In this document: positions 1-6,580 of the stretch, piece after piece
Position numbering within the stretch: the stretch's first letter is position 1
Layout of the letters: the number at the start of each line of letters is the position of its first letter
Assembly: GCA_035315685.1 (NCBI GenBank)
Contig: DATFXR010000527.1
Location: 1-19,567 of the forward strand
Direction of reading: 5' to 3'
Source: QHWK01 sp035315685
GTDB lineage: Bacteria; Acidobacteriota; Vicinamibacteria; Vicinamibacterales; CAVVIG01
DNA length: 19,567 nt
Notes under the pieces: generated by a model
Told to the model about the DNA's origin: nothing
Seen by the model: only the letters and a program-made list of their open reading frames with translations
Databases searched by the model: none
Made by a program: the position numbers and the translations under genes

Positions 1-1281
1 GCACAGCAGGCGATATCCCGGGTCGCCGGTCTCGACGAGCGTCGGGCTGATGAAATAGCCGGTCGATCCCTCGGTCCTGCCGCCGGCGACGATCTTCGCC
101 TTGCCGCGCGCGTGCTCGAGGTACTCGCCGATCTTGTCGAACGCGCGCTTGTCGATCACCGCGCCCATGAAATTGCGGAAGTCCTGGATGTCGCCCATCT
201 TGATCTCGTCGATCATCGCGACCATCCGATCGCGGACGCCGTTCCAGAGCGACTTCGGGATGTAGACGCGGCTGACCGCCGAGCACTTCTGGCCCTGGAA
301 TTCGTAGCCGCCACGCACGATTGCGACTGCGAGCGCGTCGGCGTCCGCCGACGGGTGCGCGACGACGAAATCCTTGCCGCCGGTCTCACCGACGATGCGC
401 GGATACGATCGATAGGTGGACATCGACGCGCCGATGGTCTTCCACATCTCGTTGAAGACTTCCGTGCTGCCGGTGAAGTGCACGCCGGCGAGATCGCGAT
501 GCGAGAGCAGCACTCTCGAGATCATGCCCGCGTCGCCGGCGACGAAGTTGATCACGCCCGGCGGCATGCCCGCGGCCTCGTAGAGCTTCATCAGGTGGTA
601 GGCCGAATAGACGGCGCTCGATGCCGGCTTCCACACGACGGTGTTGCCCATCAGCGCAGGCGCCGTCGGCAGGTTCGCGGCGATCGACGTGAAGTTGAAC
701 GGCGTGACCGCGTAGACGAATCCCTCGAGGCCGCGATACTCGAGCTGATTCCACATCGTGTGGTCGCTGAGCGGCTGCTCGTCGAGGAGTTCCTGCGCGT
801 AGTGGACGTTGAAGCGCCAGAAGTCGATGATCTCGCAGGCTGAATCGATTTCCGCTTGAAATGCCGTCTTCGACTGGCCGAGCATCGTCGCGGCGTTGAT
901 GGTGTCGCGCCACGACGTGGTGAGGAGCTCGGCGGCCTTGAGCAGCACCGAGGCGCGATCGGCGAGCGACCACGACGCCCATTCCTTCTGCGCCGCCTGC
1001 GCGGCTTCGACCGCCTGCAGCACCTGCTTCTCGGTCGCCTTCTGGTAGTCGCCGAGGACGTGGCTGTGATCGTGCGGCATCACCGCGCGACCGCAGTCGC
1101 CGGTCTTCACTTCCCTGCCGCCGATGATCAGCGGCATGTCGATCGTCTCGCTCGACAGCTGCTTCAGCTTCGCCTTCAGCGACGCGCGCTCGGGCGAGCC
1201 GGGAGCATAGGAGTGGACGGGTTCGTTCACCGGCGGAGGCACGCGGCGGTGACCGTTGAAAGCGGCAATCGTAGGAGGCAT
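1..1281 (-). CDS. pruA: L-glutamate gamma-semialdehyde (1-pyrroline-5-carboxylate) dehydrogenase, C-terminus cut by window edge
   Basis: Oxidises glutamate semialdehyde to glutamate with NAD, the last step of proline (and ornithine/arginine) catabolism, in the cytosol. The visible 427 codons run open to the window edge; the family is about 530-550 residues, so roughly the last fifth is missing. The N-terminus (VPPPVNEPVHSYAPGSPER, residues 14-32) is typical of the long monofunctional group that includes eukaryotic ALDH4A1. Visible ALDH signatures are TPFNFTSIAANLP (193-205), the general-base Glu299 in GETGGKD and the nucleophile Cys333 in GQKCSA. No proline dehydrogenase domain is fused to the visible part. 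The ATG at 1281 is preferred because family homology starts there. A TACACT hexamer at 1290-1295 lies 8 nt upstream and could be a -10 box of a leaderless transcript, but the -35 is poor. The gene lies 232 bp downstream of the channel gene on the same strand. Identification is firm. Confidence 0.95.
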   Translation of the reverse strand, partial: MPPTIAAFNGHRRVPPPVNEPVHSYAPGSPERASLKAKLKQLSSETIDMPLIIGGREVKTGDCGRAVMPHDHSHVLGDYQKATEKQVLQAVEAAQAAQKEWASWSLADRASVLLKAAELLTTSWRDTINAATMLGQSKTAFQAEIDSACEIIDFWRFNVHYAQELLDEQPLSDHTMWNQLEYRGLEGFVYAVTPFNFTSIAANLPTAPALMGNTVVWKPASSAVYSAYHLMKLYEAAGMPPGVINFVAGDAGMISRVLLSHRDLAGVHFTGSTEVFNEMWKTIGASMSTYRSYPRIVGETGGKDFVVAHPSADADALAVAIVRGGYEFQGQKCSAVSRVYIPKSLWNGVRDRMVAMIDEIKMGDIQDFRNFMGAVIDKRAFDKIGEYLEHARGKAKIVAGGRTEGSTGYFISPTLVETGDPGYRLLC

Positions 1282-1349
1282 AGCCTTTCAGTGTAGCGCA
1301 CCTGGCGCGGCCACAATCCTCCGAGGGTTGGGCAAATCCCGCCAGGTAA

Positions 1350-1381
1350 GCAACCGCAGAGAACGCGGAGACCGCAGAGAT
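1350..1381 (+). repeat. Solo copy of the CCGCAGAG dispersed repeat
   Basis: A 32-nt unit beginning GCAACCGCAGAGA matches, at 29 of 32 positions, the reverse complement of 7800-7831. It is followed by a T-run (TTTTTT at 1381-1386). It is the only clear structure in the 232-bp spacer between pruA and the channel gene. It lacks the second arm that makes the other copies hairpins. Confidence 0.7.
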
Positions 1382-1513
1382 TTTTTCTGTGTGCAGCACG
1401 GGCATTGGCGTCAGCCCCGGCAGCAGGAGCGGGAGGACGCCGTTCACAGCACCAGGTGAGAACGATCCTCTGCGTGCTCGCGTCCTCCTCGGTTAAGAAG
1501 GAGGTCGCGATGA

Positions 1514-2611
1514 CTACAGGTGCGCGTCGCGGCGCGGGCTGGTCTGCCAGTTGTCGCGGCGGGGCTGCTCGCGCCACCAGGCGGGCAGCGGCATCATCAG
1601 GGCGCGCGCCAGGCCGCTGACGTACGGCTCGTACGAGCGCCGCAGCTCACGCAGCGTGGCCGCTGCCGCGACGGACCGGTTCGCACGGATACCGGCCGTG
1701 TCCAGTTGCTGAAACATCCGCTCCAGCGCTTCGTCCGGCAGCCGATCGCCGCTGGCCTCCGGCCTCGCGCCGAGCACCTGCGACAGATCGACCGCCGCGT
1801 GCCGCGCGATCGCGAACGTCACGCGCGCGCGCCATGCCGACACACCGTCGATCCCGGCGATCGCGAGCGCCGAGACGTCGAGAACCGTCGTCAGCGCCGA
1901 CACCCACGACTGCTTCTGGTGTTGCGATCGGAAGAAGGCGACGATCGGATACGAGATGTGCCCTTCGAGAATTTCAGAGCACCAGCGCTCCCAGTGCTCG
2001 AGGAAGGCGTCGAGACGTTTCAGCTCGCCGGCTTCGCCGAGGCGGCGCAGGACTTCCGCAGCAGCGGGAGGCGATCCGGCCCACGCGTCGAGCAGCGTCA
2101 ACTGCACTTCGCGGCGCGAGAAGGACTGGTAGAGGACCGGAAAGTACGCGATCACGATCGCGAGGAAGCCGAAGCCGATTCCCGCTTCGGTCACTGTCAA
2201 CAGCTGCGCGATGCGGCTCACCGGATGCACGTCGCCCAGGCCGAGCGTGAAGAAGGTCGTGCCGCTCATGTACACGTCGTCGATGAACACCGCCGGCCGA
2301 CCGCTGATCGTCACGAGTTGCGAGCCGATCGACCAGTGCAGCGCCGCGAACCCGAACACCAGCGCGACAGCCCAGACGCCGAGCAGCCCGACGAGGGACA
2401 GGGGACCGTAGACCGCCAGGATCCGCTCACGCCTGTTGTCGGCAGCAACCCGCTGCGCGAGCCGCGTCCAGATGCGCCACGTCGCGCGGAAGTACAGGCG
2501 CGCGAGGCGCAGGCTCCGTGTCACGGTGCGCGGGAGGACAACGGTTTCGAAGGCGTCCCAGAGAACGGTCGCGATTGCGCCGACTCCAGCGAGGAGACTC
2601 AGCAGACGCAC
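1514..2611 (-). CDS. Two-pore-helix-type ion channel protein (potassium channel-like) with long cytosolic domain
   Basis: A 365-residue membrane protein. Hydrophobic segments lie at about 1-25, 68-92 and 134-162. Between the last two is a pore-loop-like stretch with SGTTFFTLGLGD (116-127), positioned where Ion_trans_2 potassium channels carry TVGYGD. The remaining 200 residues are soluble, alpha-helical and Trp/Arg-rich, with no RCK nucleotide-binding motif that I can see. The start is a GTG at 2611, 4 nt after the stop of the upstream Rieske gene, so the two are probably co-transcribed and coupled; no good Shine-Dalgarno is present. The filter reads LGD rather than YGD or FGD, so potassium selectivity cannot be assumed. 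An ion-channel family protein is a secure call; the ion and gating signal are unknown. Confidence 0.8.
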   Translation of the reverse strand: MRLLSLLAGVGAIATVLWDAFETVVLPRTVTRSLRLARLYFRATWRIWTRLAQRVAADNRRERILAVYGPLSLVGLLGVWAVALVFGFAALHWSIGSQLVTISGRPAVFIDDVYMSGTTFFTLGLGDVHPVSRIAQLLTVTEAGIGFGFLAIVIAYFPVLYQSFSRREVQLTLLDAWAGSPPAAAEVLRRLGEAGELKRLDAFLEHWERWCSEILEGHISYPIVAFFRSQHQKQSWVSALTTVLDVSALAIAGIDGVSAWRARVTFAIARHAAVDLSQVLGARPEASGDRLPDEALERMFQQLDTAGIRANRSVAAAATLRELRRSYEPYVSGLARALMMPLPAWWREQPRRDNWQTSPRRDAHL

Positions 2612-2615
2612 GGTG

Positions 2616-3752
2616 TCAGGCGCGCCGCTCGGCCTCGCGCCGGACGATCTCGTCGAAGCTCCAGAGAAGCTCCTCGCGCTCCGAGTACGGGCCGGGCGAA
2701 TAAACGCGTGAGCTGATGCCGAGCTGCGACTGTTCCGAGATCCACCAGTCCTCGCGATTCGTGACGTCCCAGAATTGGACGGCGTCGTCGATCTGCGCGT
2801 CCGGTCTGGCGAGCTCGGTGGGATGGAAGTGCCACTCGCAGATGATCTGGGTGCGATCGTGCGCGCGCGGCCACATCGTGTGGGTCATCACGTAGTCGGG
2901 GTGGAGGCTCAGAAGGAGATTCGGGTAGATCGCGTAATAAGCAACTTCCTGCCGCTGGCGCGCACTCAAGCCCGGCAACACCTCGCGCCGCCGTTTGCCG
3001 TCGCCGCTCATCGTCTCGACGCCGTCGCGAAACCCCATCGCGCCGCCGCAATAGCCGGGCGTGGGCGCCACGTTCTCCGCGCCGAGGTAGTGATGCAGCC
3101 GGTTCAGTGCCGGATGCAGATTCGGACAGTGCAGGCACTCGCTATAGTTGAGAACGATCAGCTTCCAGTTCGCTTTCACGTCGTAGACGATGCGGCGGCC
3201 GAGCCGCAGCTCGCTCATGTTCCACGCGGCAAACCGCTCCGGCAGATCTTCGAGCTGATCGCGCAAGGACGTGCGCCGCTGACGCCCGTCCTGCCCGTCC
3301 TGCCCCTCCTGCCCCTCCCGCCCCTCCCGCCCGTCCTGCCCCAGGAACACGAAAATGTGTCCGTCCCACACGTCACAGCCGGCGCGATGCAACGGGTAAT
3401 CGTCCCTGCAGAACCCGGGCGGCATGTGCGGCGCCGCGAGCAGGCGGCCGCAAAGGTCGTAGGTCCACGCATGATACGGGCATTGAATCCGTTCGACGAA
3501 GTGTCCGTCGGCGCGTTCGGATAATCGGGTACCGCGATGACGGCAGACGTTGAACAGCGCGCGGATGGCGCCGGACGTATCACGCGTGACGATCACGCTC
3601 TCGTCGCCGAGCGTGCGGGTGAAGAAGTCGCCGGGGTTCGGAATCTGATCGGCGCGGCCGGCGCAGATCCAGCGATTGCAATAGAAGCGCTCGAGCTCGG
3701 CGCGATAGAAATCCGGATCGGTGTAGAAATGCCGCGGCAAGGTGGTGTGCAT
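2616..3752 (-). CDS. Rieske-type ring-hydroxylating/N-demethylating oxygenase, alpha subunit
   Basis: A 378-residue oxygenase subunit. The Rieske [2Fe-2S] ligands are C70-x-H72 and C91-x2-H94. The mononuclear iron site is N202-x2-E205-x2-H208-x4-H213, with D335 in TNRED as likely third ligand. Glu with the ECLHCP sequence resembles choline, glycine betaine, carnitine and stachydrine oxygenases more than aromatic dioxygenases, which carry Asp. No reductase or ferredoxin gene is nearby. An 18-residue run of six Q/R-D/E-G triplets (139-156), encoded by a DNA tandem repeat, is inserted between the Rieske and catalytic domains. The open frame extends upstream into the divergent permease, but homology begins at MHTTLPRHFY, so ATG 3752 is chosen. 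Rieske oxygenase is sure; the substrate is inference. Confidence 0.9.
   Translation of the reverse strand: MHTTLPRHFYTDPDFYRAELERFYCNRWICAGRADQIPNPGDFFTRTLGDESVIVTRDTSGAIRALFNVCRHRGTRLSERADGHFVERIQCPYHAWTYDLCGRLLAAPHMPPGFCRDDYPLHRAGCDVWDGHIFVFLGQDGREGREGQEGQDGQDGRQRRTSLRDQLEDLPERFAAWNMSELRLGRRIVYDVKANWKLIVLNYSECLHCPNLHPALNRLHHYLGAENVAPTPGYCGGAMGFRDGVETMSGDGKRRREVLPGLSARQRQEVAYYAIYPNLLLSLHPDYVMTHTMWPRAHDRTQIICEWHFHPTELARPDAQIDDAVQFWDVTNREDWWISEQSQLGISSRVYSPGPYSEREELLWSFDEIVRREAERRA
3284..3342 (-). repeat. 9-bp G-rich minisatellite inside the Rieske gene
   Basis: Six full units plus a partial one: on the plus strand GCCCGTCCT, GCCCGTCCT, GCCCCTCCT, GCCCCTCCC, GCCCCTCCC, GCCCGTCCT, then GCCCC. 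The period of 9 keeps the reading frame, giving Gln/Arg-Asp/Glu-Gly repeats. The minus strand has many GGG runs and could form a G-quadruplex. It resembles the 9-mers at 12671-12710. Confidence 0.85.
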
Positions 3753-3813
3753 CGTCGTCGTCGACGTCGCGCGAAGGCTCGAGCCGAGCGACTCATGATA
3801 CAACCCCGTCTCG

Positions 3814-5112
3814 ATGACGACGCTTCGGCGCGCGCTCGGCCGATGGGACCTCACCGCACTCGGCGTCAACCAGGTGATCGGCGGCGCAATTTTCCTGTGG
3901 CCGGCGCAGGTCGCCGCGCAGATCGGCGCGTGGAGTCCGATCGGGTTCGTGCTCATCGGCATCCTGTCGCTGTCGGTGGCCTTGTGCTTCGCGGAGCTGA
4001 GCAGCCGGTTCGACGCGACCGGCGGCCCGTATCTCTTCACCCGCGAGGCGTTTGGCGAGTTCGTCGGGTTCGAGGTCGGCTGGATGCAGTGGTTCTCGCG
4101 CGCGTCGAGCCAGGCCAGCATCATGGCGGCCACGGTGGTCGCGCTCGGCTATTACTTTCCCGCGCTGACCGTCGGCTGGCCGCGCGCGGCGTTTCTCAGC
4201 GCCCTGACCGTCGCCCTTGCCGCGATCAACATCCGCGGCGTCCGCCAGGGCGCGGCCGTCGTCAACACTCTGACCGTCGCGAAGCTGGTGCCGCTTGCCG
4301 TCTTCATCGTCGTCGGCCTCGCCTTCGTGCAGCCGCAGCGCCTGACGACCGTGCCGTCCATCACGATGCAGCAGGCGCTGGCCGCCGGGCTGCTGCTGAT
4401 CTTCATCTACGGCGGCTACGAGGTGGTTCCGGTGCCGGCCGGCGAAGCGATCGATCCGCAGCGCGACATGCCGTTTGCGATGGTCGCGACCATCGTGTCG
4501 GTGGCGATCGTCATGACGCTGGTCCAGATCGTCGCGCAGGGGGTGCTGCCGAACCTTGCCGACCACGCGACGCCGATTGCCGATGCTGCCGCCGCATTCC
4601 TCGGCGCTGCCGGCGCGCTGCTGATCGGGATCGGATCGGTCGTGTCGATGACCGGCAACAACGCCGGCCAGGTGCTGAGCGGCTCGCGGATGCTCTACGC
4701 GCTCGCGGAACACGGTCAGCTGCCGGCGTTTCTCGGGCGGGTGCACGCGCGTTTTCGAACGCCGGTCAACGCGATCGTGTTCACGTCCGCCGTCGCGCTG
4801 ACGCTGGCGCTCTCCGGCTCGTTCGCAACCATCGCGGTCGTGAGCGCGCTGGCGCGGCTGCTGATGTACGCGGGCTCGGCGGCGGCGACACTGAAGCTCC
4901 GATCGCGCGCCGCGACGGCCACCATGAAACGCGCCGCCTACACCGCGCCGCTCGGTCCAACGGCGCCGCTCGTCGCCCTGTGCGTCTGCATTGCACTCGC
5001 CGCAGGAGCAACGCGCGTGCAACTGATCGGTGGCCTCGCTGCGCTCGCAGCAGGCGGACTGCTCTACGCTCTCGCGCCTCGCGGCGCGCGAGCGGAGGCA
5101 ATTAAGAATTAA
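3814..5112 (+). CDS. APC-superfamily amino acid permease
   Basis: A 432-residue integral membrane transporter with about 12 hydrophobic segments. The N-terminal signature DLTALGVNQVIGGAIFLWP (residues 12-30) corresponds to the substrate- and sodium/proton-binding helix 1 of APC transporters. FAELSSRFDATGGPYLFTREAFG (59-81; here named only by its pattern of an acidic residue followed by TGGPY) is the usual helix 2-3 signature. It probably imports an amino acid or amine by proton- or sodium-coupled symport; the specificity cannot be read. It diverges from the Rieske gene with 61 bp between starts, so the two could share regulation and the permease could feed that enzyme. The last three codons (Ile-Lys-Asn) and the stop lie inside an AT-rich repeat that is unlike the rest of the gene, suggesting the 3' end was altered by that insertion. 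Confidence 0.9.
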   Translation: MTTLRRALGRWDLTALGVNQVIGGAIFLWPAQVAAQIGAWSPIGFVLIGILSLSVALCFAELSSRFDATGGPYLFTREAFGEFVGFEVGWMQWFSRASSQASIMAATVVALGYYFPALTVGWPRAAFLSALTVALAAINIRGVRQGAAVVNTLTVAKLVPLAVFIVVGLAFVQPQRLTTVPSITMQQALAAGLLLIFIYGGYEVVPVPAGEAIDPQRDMPFAMVATIVSVAIVMTLVQIVAQGVLPNLADHATPIADAAAAFLGAAGALLIGIGSVVSMTGNNAGQVLSGSRMLYALAEHGQLPAFLGRVHARFRTPVNAIVFTSAVALTLALSGSFATIAVVSALARLLMYAGSAAATLKLRSRAATATMKRAAYTAPLGPTAPLVALCVCIALAAGATRVQLIGGLAALAAGGLLYALAPRGARAEAIKN

Positions 5113-5220
5113 GAAGTAAGAATTGAGAATTCGTCGTCACGCTGCAAAACGTGAGATGCGACGACGTCGTCAAGCTGTGTCGCGCATCGACGCAAATCAC
5201 GAATTTTTAATTCTTCATTC
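5101..5220. repeat. AT-rich palindromic intergenic element between convergent genes
   Basis: The outer parts (5101-5134 and 5199-5220) are AT-rich in a GC-rich genome, built from AATTAAGAA/GAATTC-like words, and are roughly complementary (for example GAATTCGT and ACGAATTT). The core holds a perfect 12-bp palindrome GACGACGTCGTC (5160-5171), flanked by GATGCG (5155-5160) and CGCATC (5183-5188). It starts inside the permease's last codons and ends 31 bp before the stop of the convergent dehydratase gene. It could act as a bidirectional terminator or be a miniature mobile element. Confidence 0.55.
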
Positions 5221-5251
5221 CAAATGCTTAATTGCAGCGACGCGGTCCTGT

Positions 5252-6199
5252 TCAGCGCGAGAAATCGACGGCCGTCGTATTCCCACCGCAGACGACGATG
5301 CCCACGCGCTCGCCACCATCGGGGACATAAGCGCCCGACTGCAGCGCGGCCAGCGTGGCACACCCGCCGGGCTCGGCGACGATGCGCAGCGCATCCCAGA
5401 GCGTTTGCTGCGCGCGGAGGATGGCGGCGTCGCTGACGAGGACGACGCGCTCGACGTAGGCGCGTGCGATCGGGAACATCAGCTCGCCGACGCGTCGCGG
5501 CGCCAGCGAGTCGGCGGCGACGCTGCCGGCTGGCGCGTCCACCGGCTGTCCGGCATCGAATGCCATGGCGAGCGTCGGCGCACCCTCCGGCTCGACGGCG
5601 ATCACCCTCGTCGCGCCGGCGTACCACGCGGCGACGCCGCCGATGAGACCGCCGCCGCCGACGGCGACGAGGATCGTGTCGAGGTCCGGCGCCTGATCGG
5701 TCAGTTCGAGACCGACGGTGCCCTGGCCGAACAGCGTCTCCGGCTGATCGAAGGCGTGTATCGGGAGCGCGCCCGCTGCGGCTGCCCAGGTTTGGCTCGC
5801 CGCCAGGGCGTCGGCGTACCGTTCTCCACCGACCATCAGGTCGGCGCCGTAGGAGCGAATGCGCTCGATCTTCGCCGGCGACGCAACCGTCGGCACGAAG
5901 ATCTTCGCCGGCACGTGCAGCGTCATTGCGGCGTAGGCGACCGCCAGGCCGTGATTCCCGCCTGATGCCGCGACGACGCCGGCCGGCGGCACGGTGCGGG
6001 TCAGCAGGTTGGTGAAGGCGCCGCGCGTCTTGAACGATCCGGATCGCTGCAGCAGCTCCAGCTTGAGCGTCAATCGACATGGCGGCGCGCCGAGATCGGC
6101 GCAGTCGACGTCGATCGTCGGGGTCCGGCGGATGTACGGCGCGATGATGCCGTGCACGCGCTCGATGTCGGTGCGGGTCACGGCAAGGGTCAGCGTCAT
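5252..6199 (-). CDS. PLP-dependent threonine/serine ammonia-lyase-like protein
   Basis: A 315-residue fold-type II PLP enzyme. Visible are the Schiff-base lysine K57 in SGSFKTRGA, the substrate loop SGGNHG (79-84), the phosphate-binding glycine loop GGGGLIGG (181-188) and CGGN (304-307) near the C-terminus. This pattern is that of threonine/serine dehydratases and related serine or aspartate racemases. No ACT domain is present, so it would be a catabolic, non-isoleucine-regulated type. It probably deaminates threonine or serine to a 2-oxo acid and ammonia. ATG 6199 is preferred over the TTG at 6220, because homology starts near MTLTLAVTRTDIERV and a promoter-like pair places the transcription start at about 6200, which would make the mRNA leaderless. 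It diverges from an ArsR regulator gene, its likely controller. The exact substrate is uncertain. Confidence 0.88.
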   Translation of the reverse strand: MTLTLAVTRTDIERVHGIIAPYIRRTPTIDVDCADLGAPPCRLTLKLELLQRSGSFKTRGAFTNLLTRTVPPAGVVAASGGNHGLAVAYAAMTLHVPAKIFVPTVASPAKIERIRSYGADLMVGGERYADALAASQTWAAAAGALPIHAFDQPETLFGQGTVGLELTDQAPDLDTILVAVGGGGLIGGVAAWYAGATRVIAVEPEGAPTLAMAFDAGQPVDAPAGSVAADSLAPRRVGELMFPIARAYVERVVLVSDAAILRAQQTLWDALRIVAEPGGCATLAALQSGAYVPDGGERVGIVVCGGNTTAVDFSR

Positions 6200-6206
6200 G
6201 CGCCGT

Positions 6207-6240
6207 ATCTTGACAAACAATTAGTCATTTGGCAAATTAG
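6207..6240. promoter_or_regulatory. Overlapping divergent promoters with ArsR operator-like repeats
   Basis: Plus strand: TTGACA (6210-6215), 17-bp spacer, CAAATT (6233-6238), reading toward the ArsR gene. Minus strand: TTGCCA (6235-6230), 17-bp spacer, CAAGAT (6212-6207), reading toward the dehydratase. The shared segment holds the palindrome ATTTG-G-CAAAT (6227-6237) and a direct repeat AATTAG (6219-6224 and 6235-6240, 16-bp period). A regulator bound here would cover both promoters. Hexamers and repeats are seen directly; function is inferred. Confidence 0.5.
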
Positions 6241-6252
6241 CGAACAAACACC

Positions 6253-6567
6253 ATGTCGCGTGACGCGCTGTCGGCGTACGTCGTCAAGGCGCTCGCCAAC
6301 GAGCGGCGGCTCGCGATCATGAACTGGCTCCGCGATCCGACGGCGCATTTCCCGCCGCAGGCCGACGGCGACCTCGTCAAGGACGGCGTCTGCGGCGTCT
6401 TCATCGCCGAGAAGCTCGGCGTCAGCCCGCCGACGGCAAGCGAGCACCTCCGCATCCTCGTGCACGCCGGGCTCATCCGCGGCAAGAAGATCAAGCAGTG
6501 GACCTTCTACAAGCGCGACGAGAAGCGCATCGCCGAAGTGAAGCGCGCGTTTCGATCGGCGTGGTAG
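6253..6567 (+). CDS. ArsR-family winged-helix transcriptional regulator
   Basis: A 104-residue single-domain DNA-binding protein. The start (VVKALANERRLAIMNWL, residues 10-26) is the typical ArsR helix 1-2. FIAEKLGVSPPTASEHLRIL (51-70) is the recognition helix-turn-helix, followed by the wing AGLI-RGKKIKQWTFYKRDE. No ELCVCDL metal-binding motif is seen; the only cysteine is in the GVCGVF stretch, so a metal sensor is unlikely and a metabolite or redox signal more plausible. It is divergent from the dehydratase-like gene across a 53-bp spacer with operator-like repeats, which suggests control of that gene and of itself. The ATG at 6253 has no Shine-Dalgarno and lies close to the predicted transcription start, so a near-leaderless mRNA is likely. 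The family is secure. Confidence 0.9.
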   Translation: MSRDALSAYVVKALANERRLAIMNWLRDPTAHFPPQADGDLVKDGVCGVFIAEKLGVSPPTASEHLRILVHAGLIRGKKIKQWTFYKRDEKRIAEVKRAFRSAW

Positions 6568-6580
6568 ACCGCGGCCGCCG

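Noticed and set aside
1520..2716. 398-residue plus-strand frame over the channel gene
   Set aside because: Low-complexity Arg/Asp/Glu composition without any motif; the minus strand encodes a recognisable membrane protein.
3753..4133. N-terminal extension of the Rieske open frame giving a 505-residue product
   Set aside because: The extra 127 codons are antisense to the start of the permease gene, and Rieske homology begins at MHTTLPRHFY.
3537..5105. 522-residue plus-strand frame and 409-residue minus-strand frame over the permease
   Set aside because: Both are Arg-rich shadow frames typical of GC-rich DNA; the permease frame has clear membrane helices and APC motifs.
6200..6220. TTG start at 6220 for the dehydratase-like gene
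   Set aside because: It would place the start codon inside the promoter-like region; the ATG at 6199 fits homology and the predicted transcript start.
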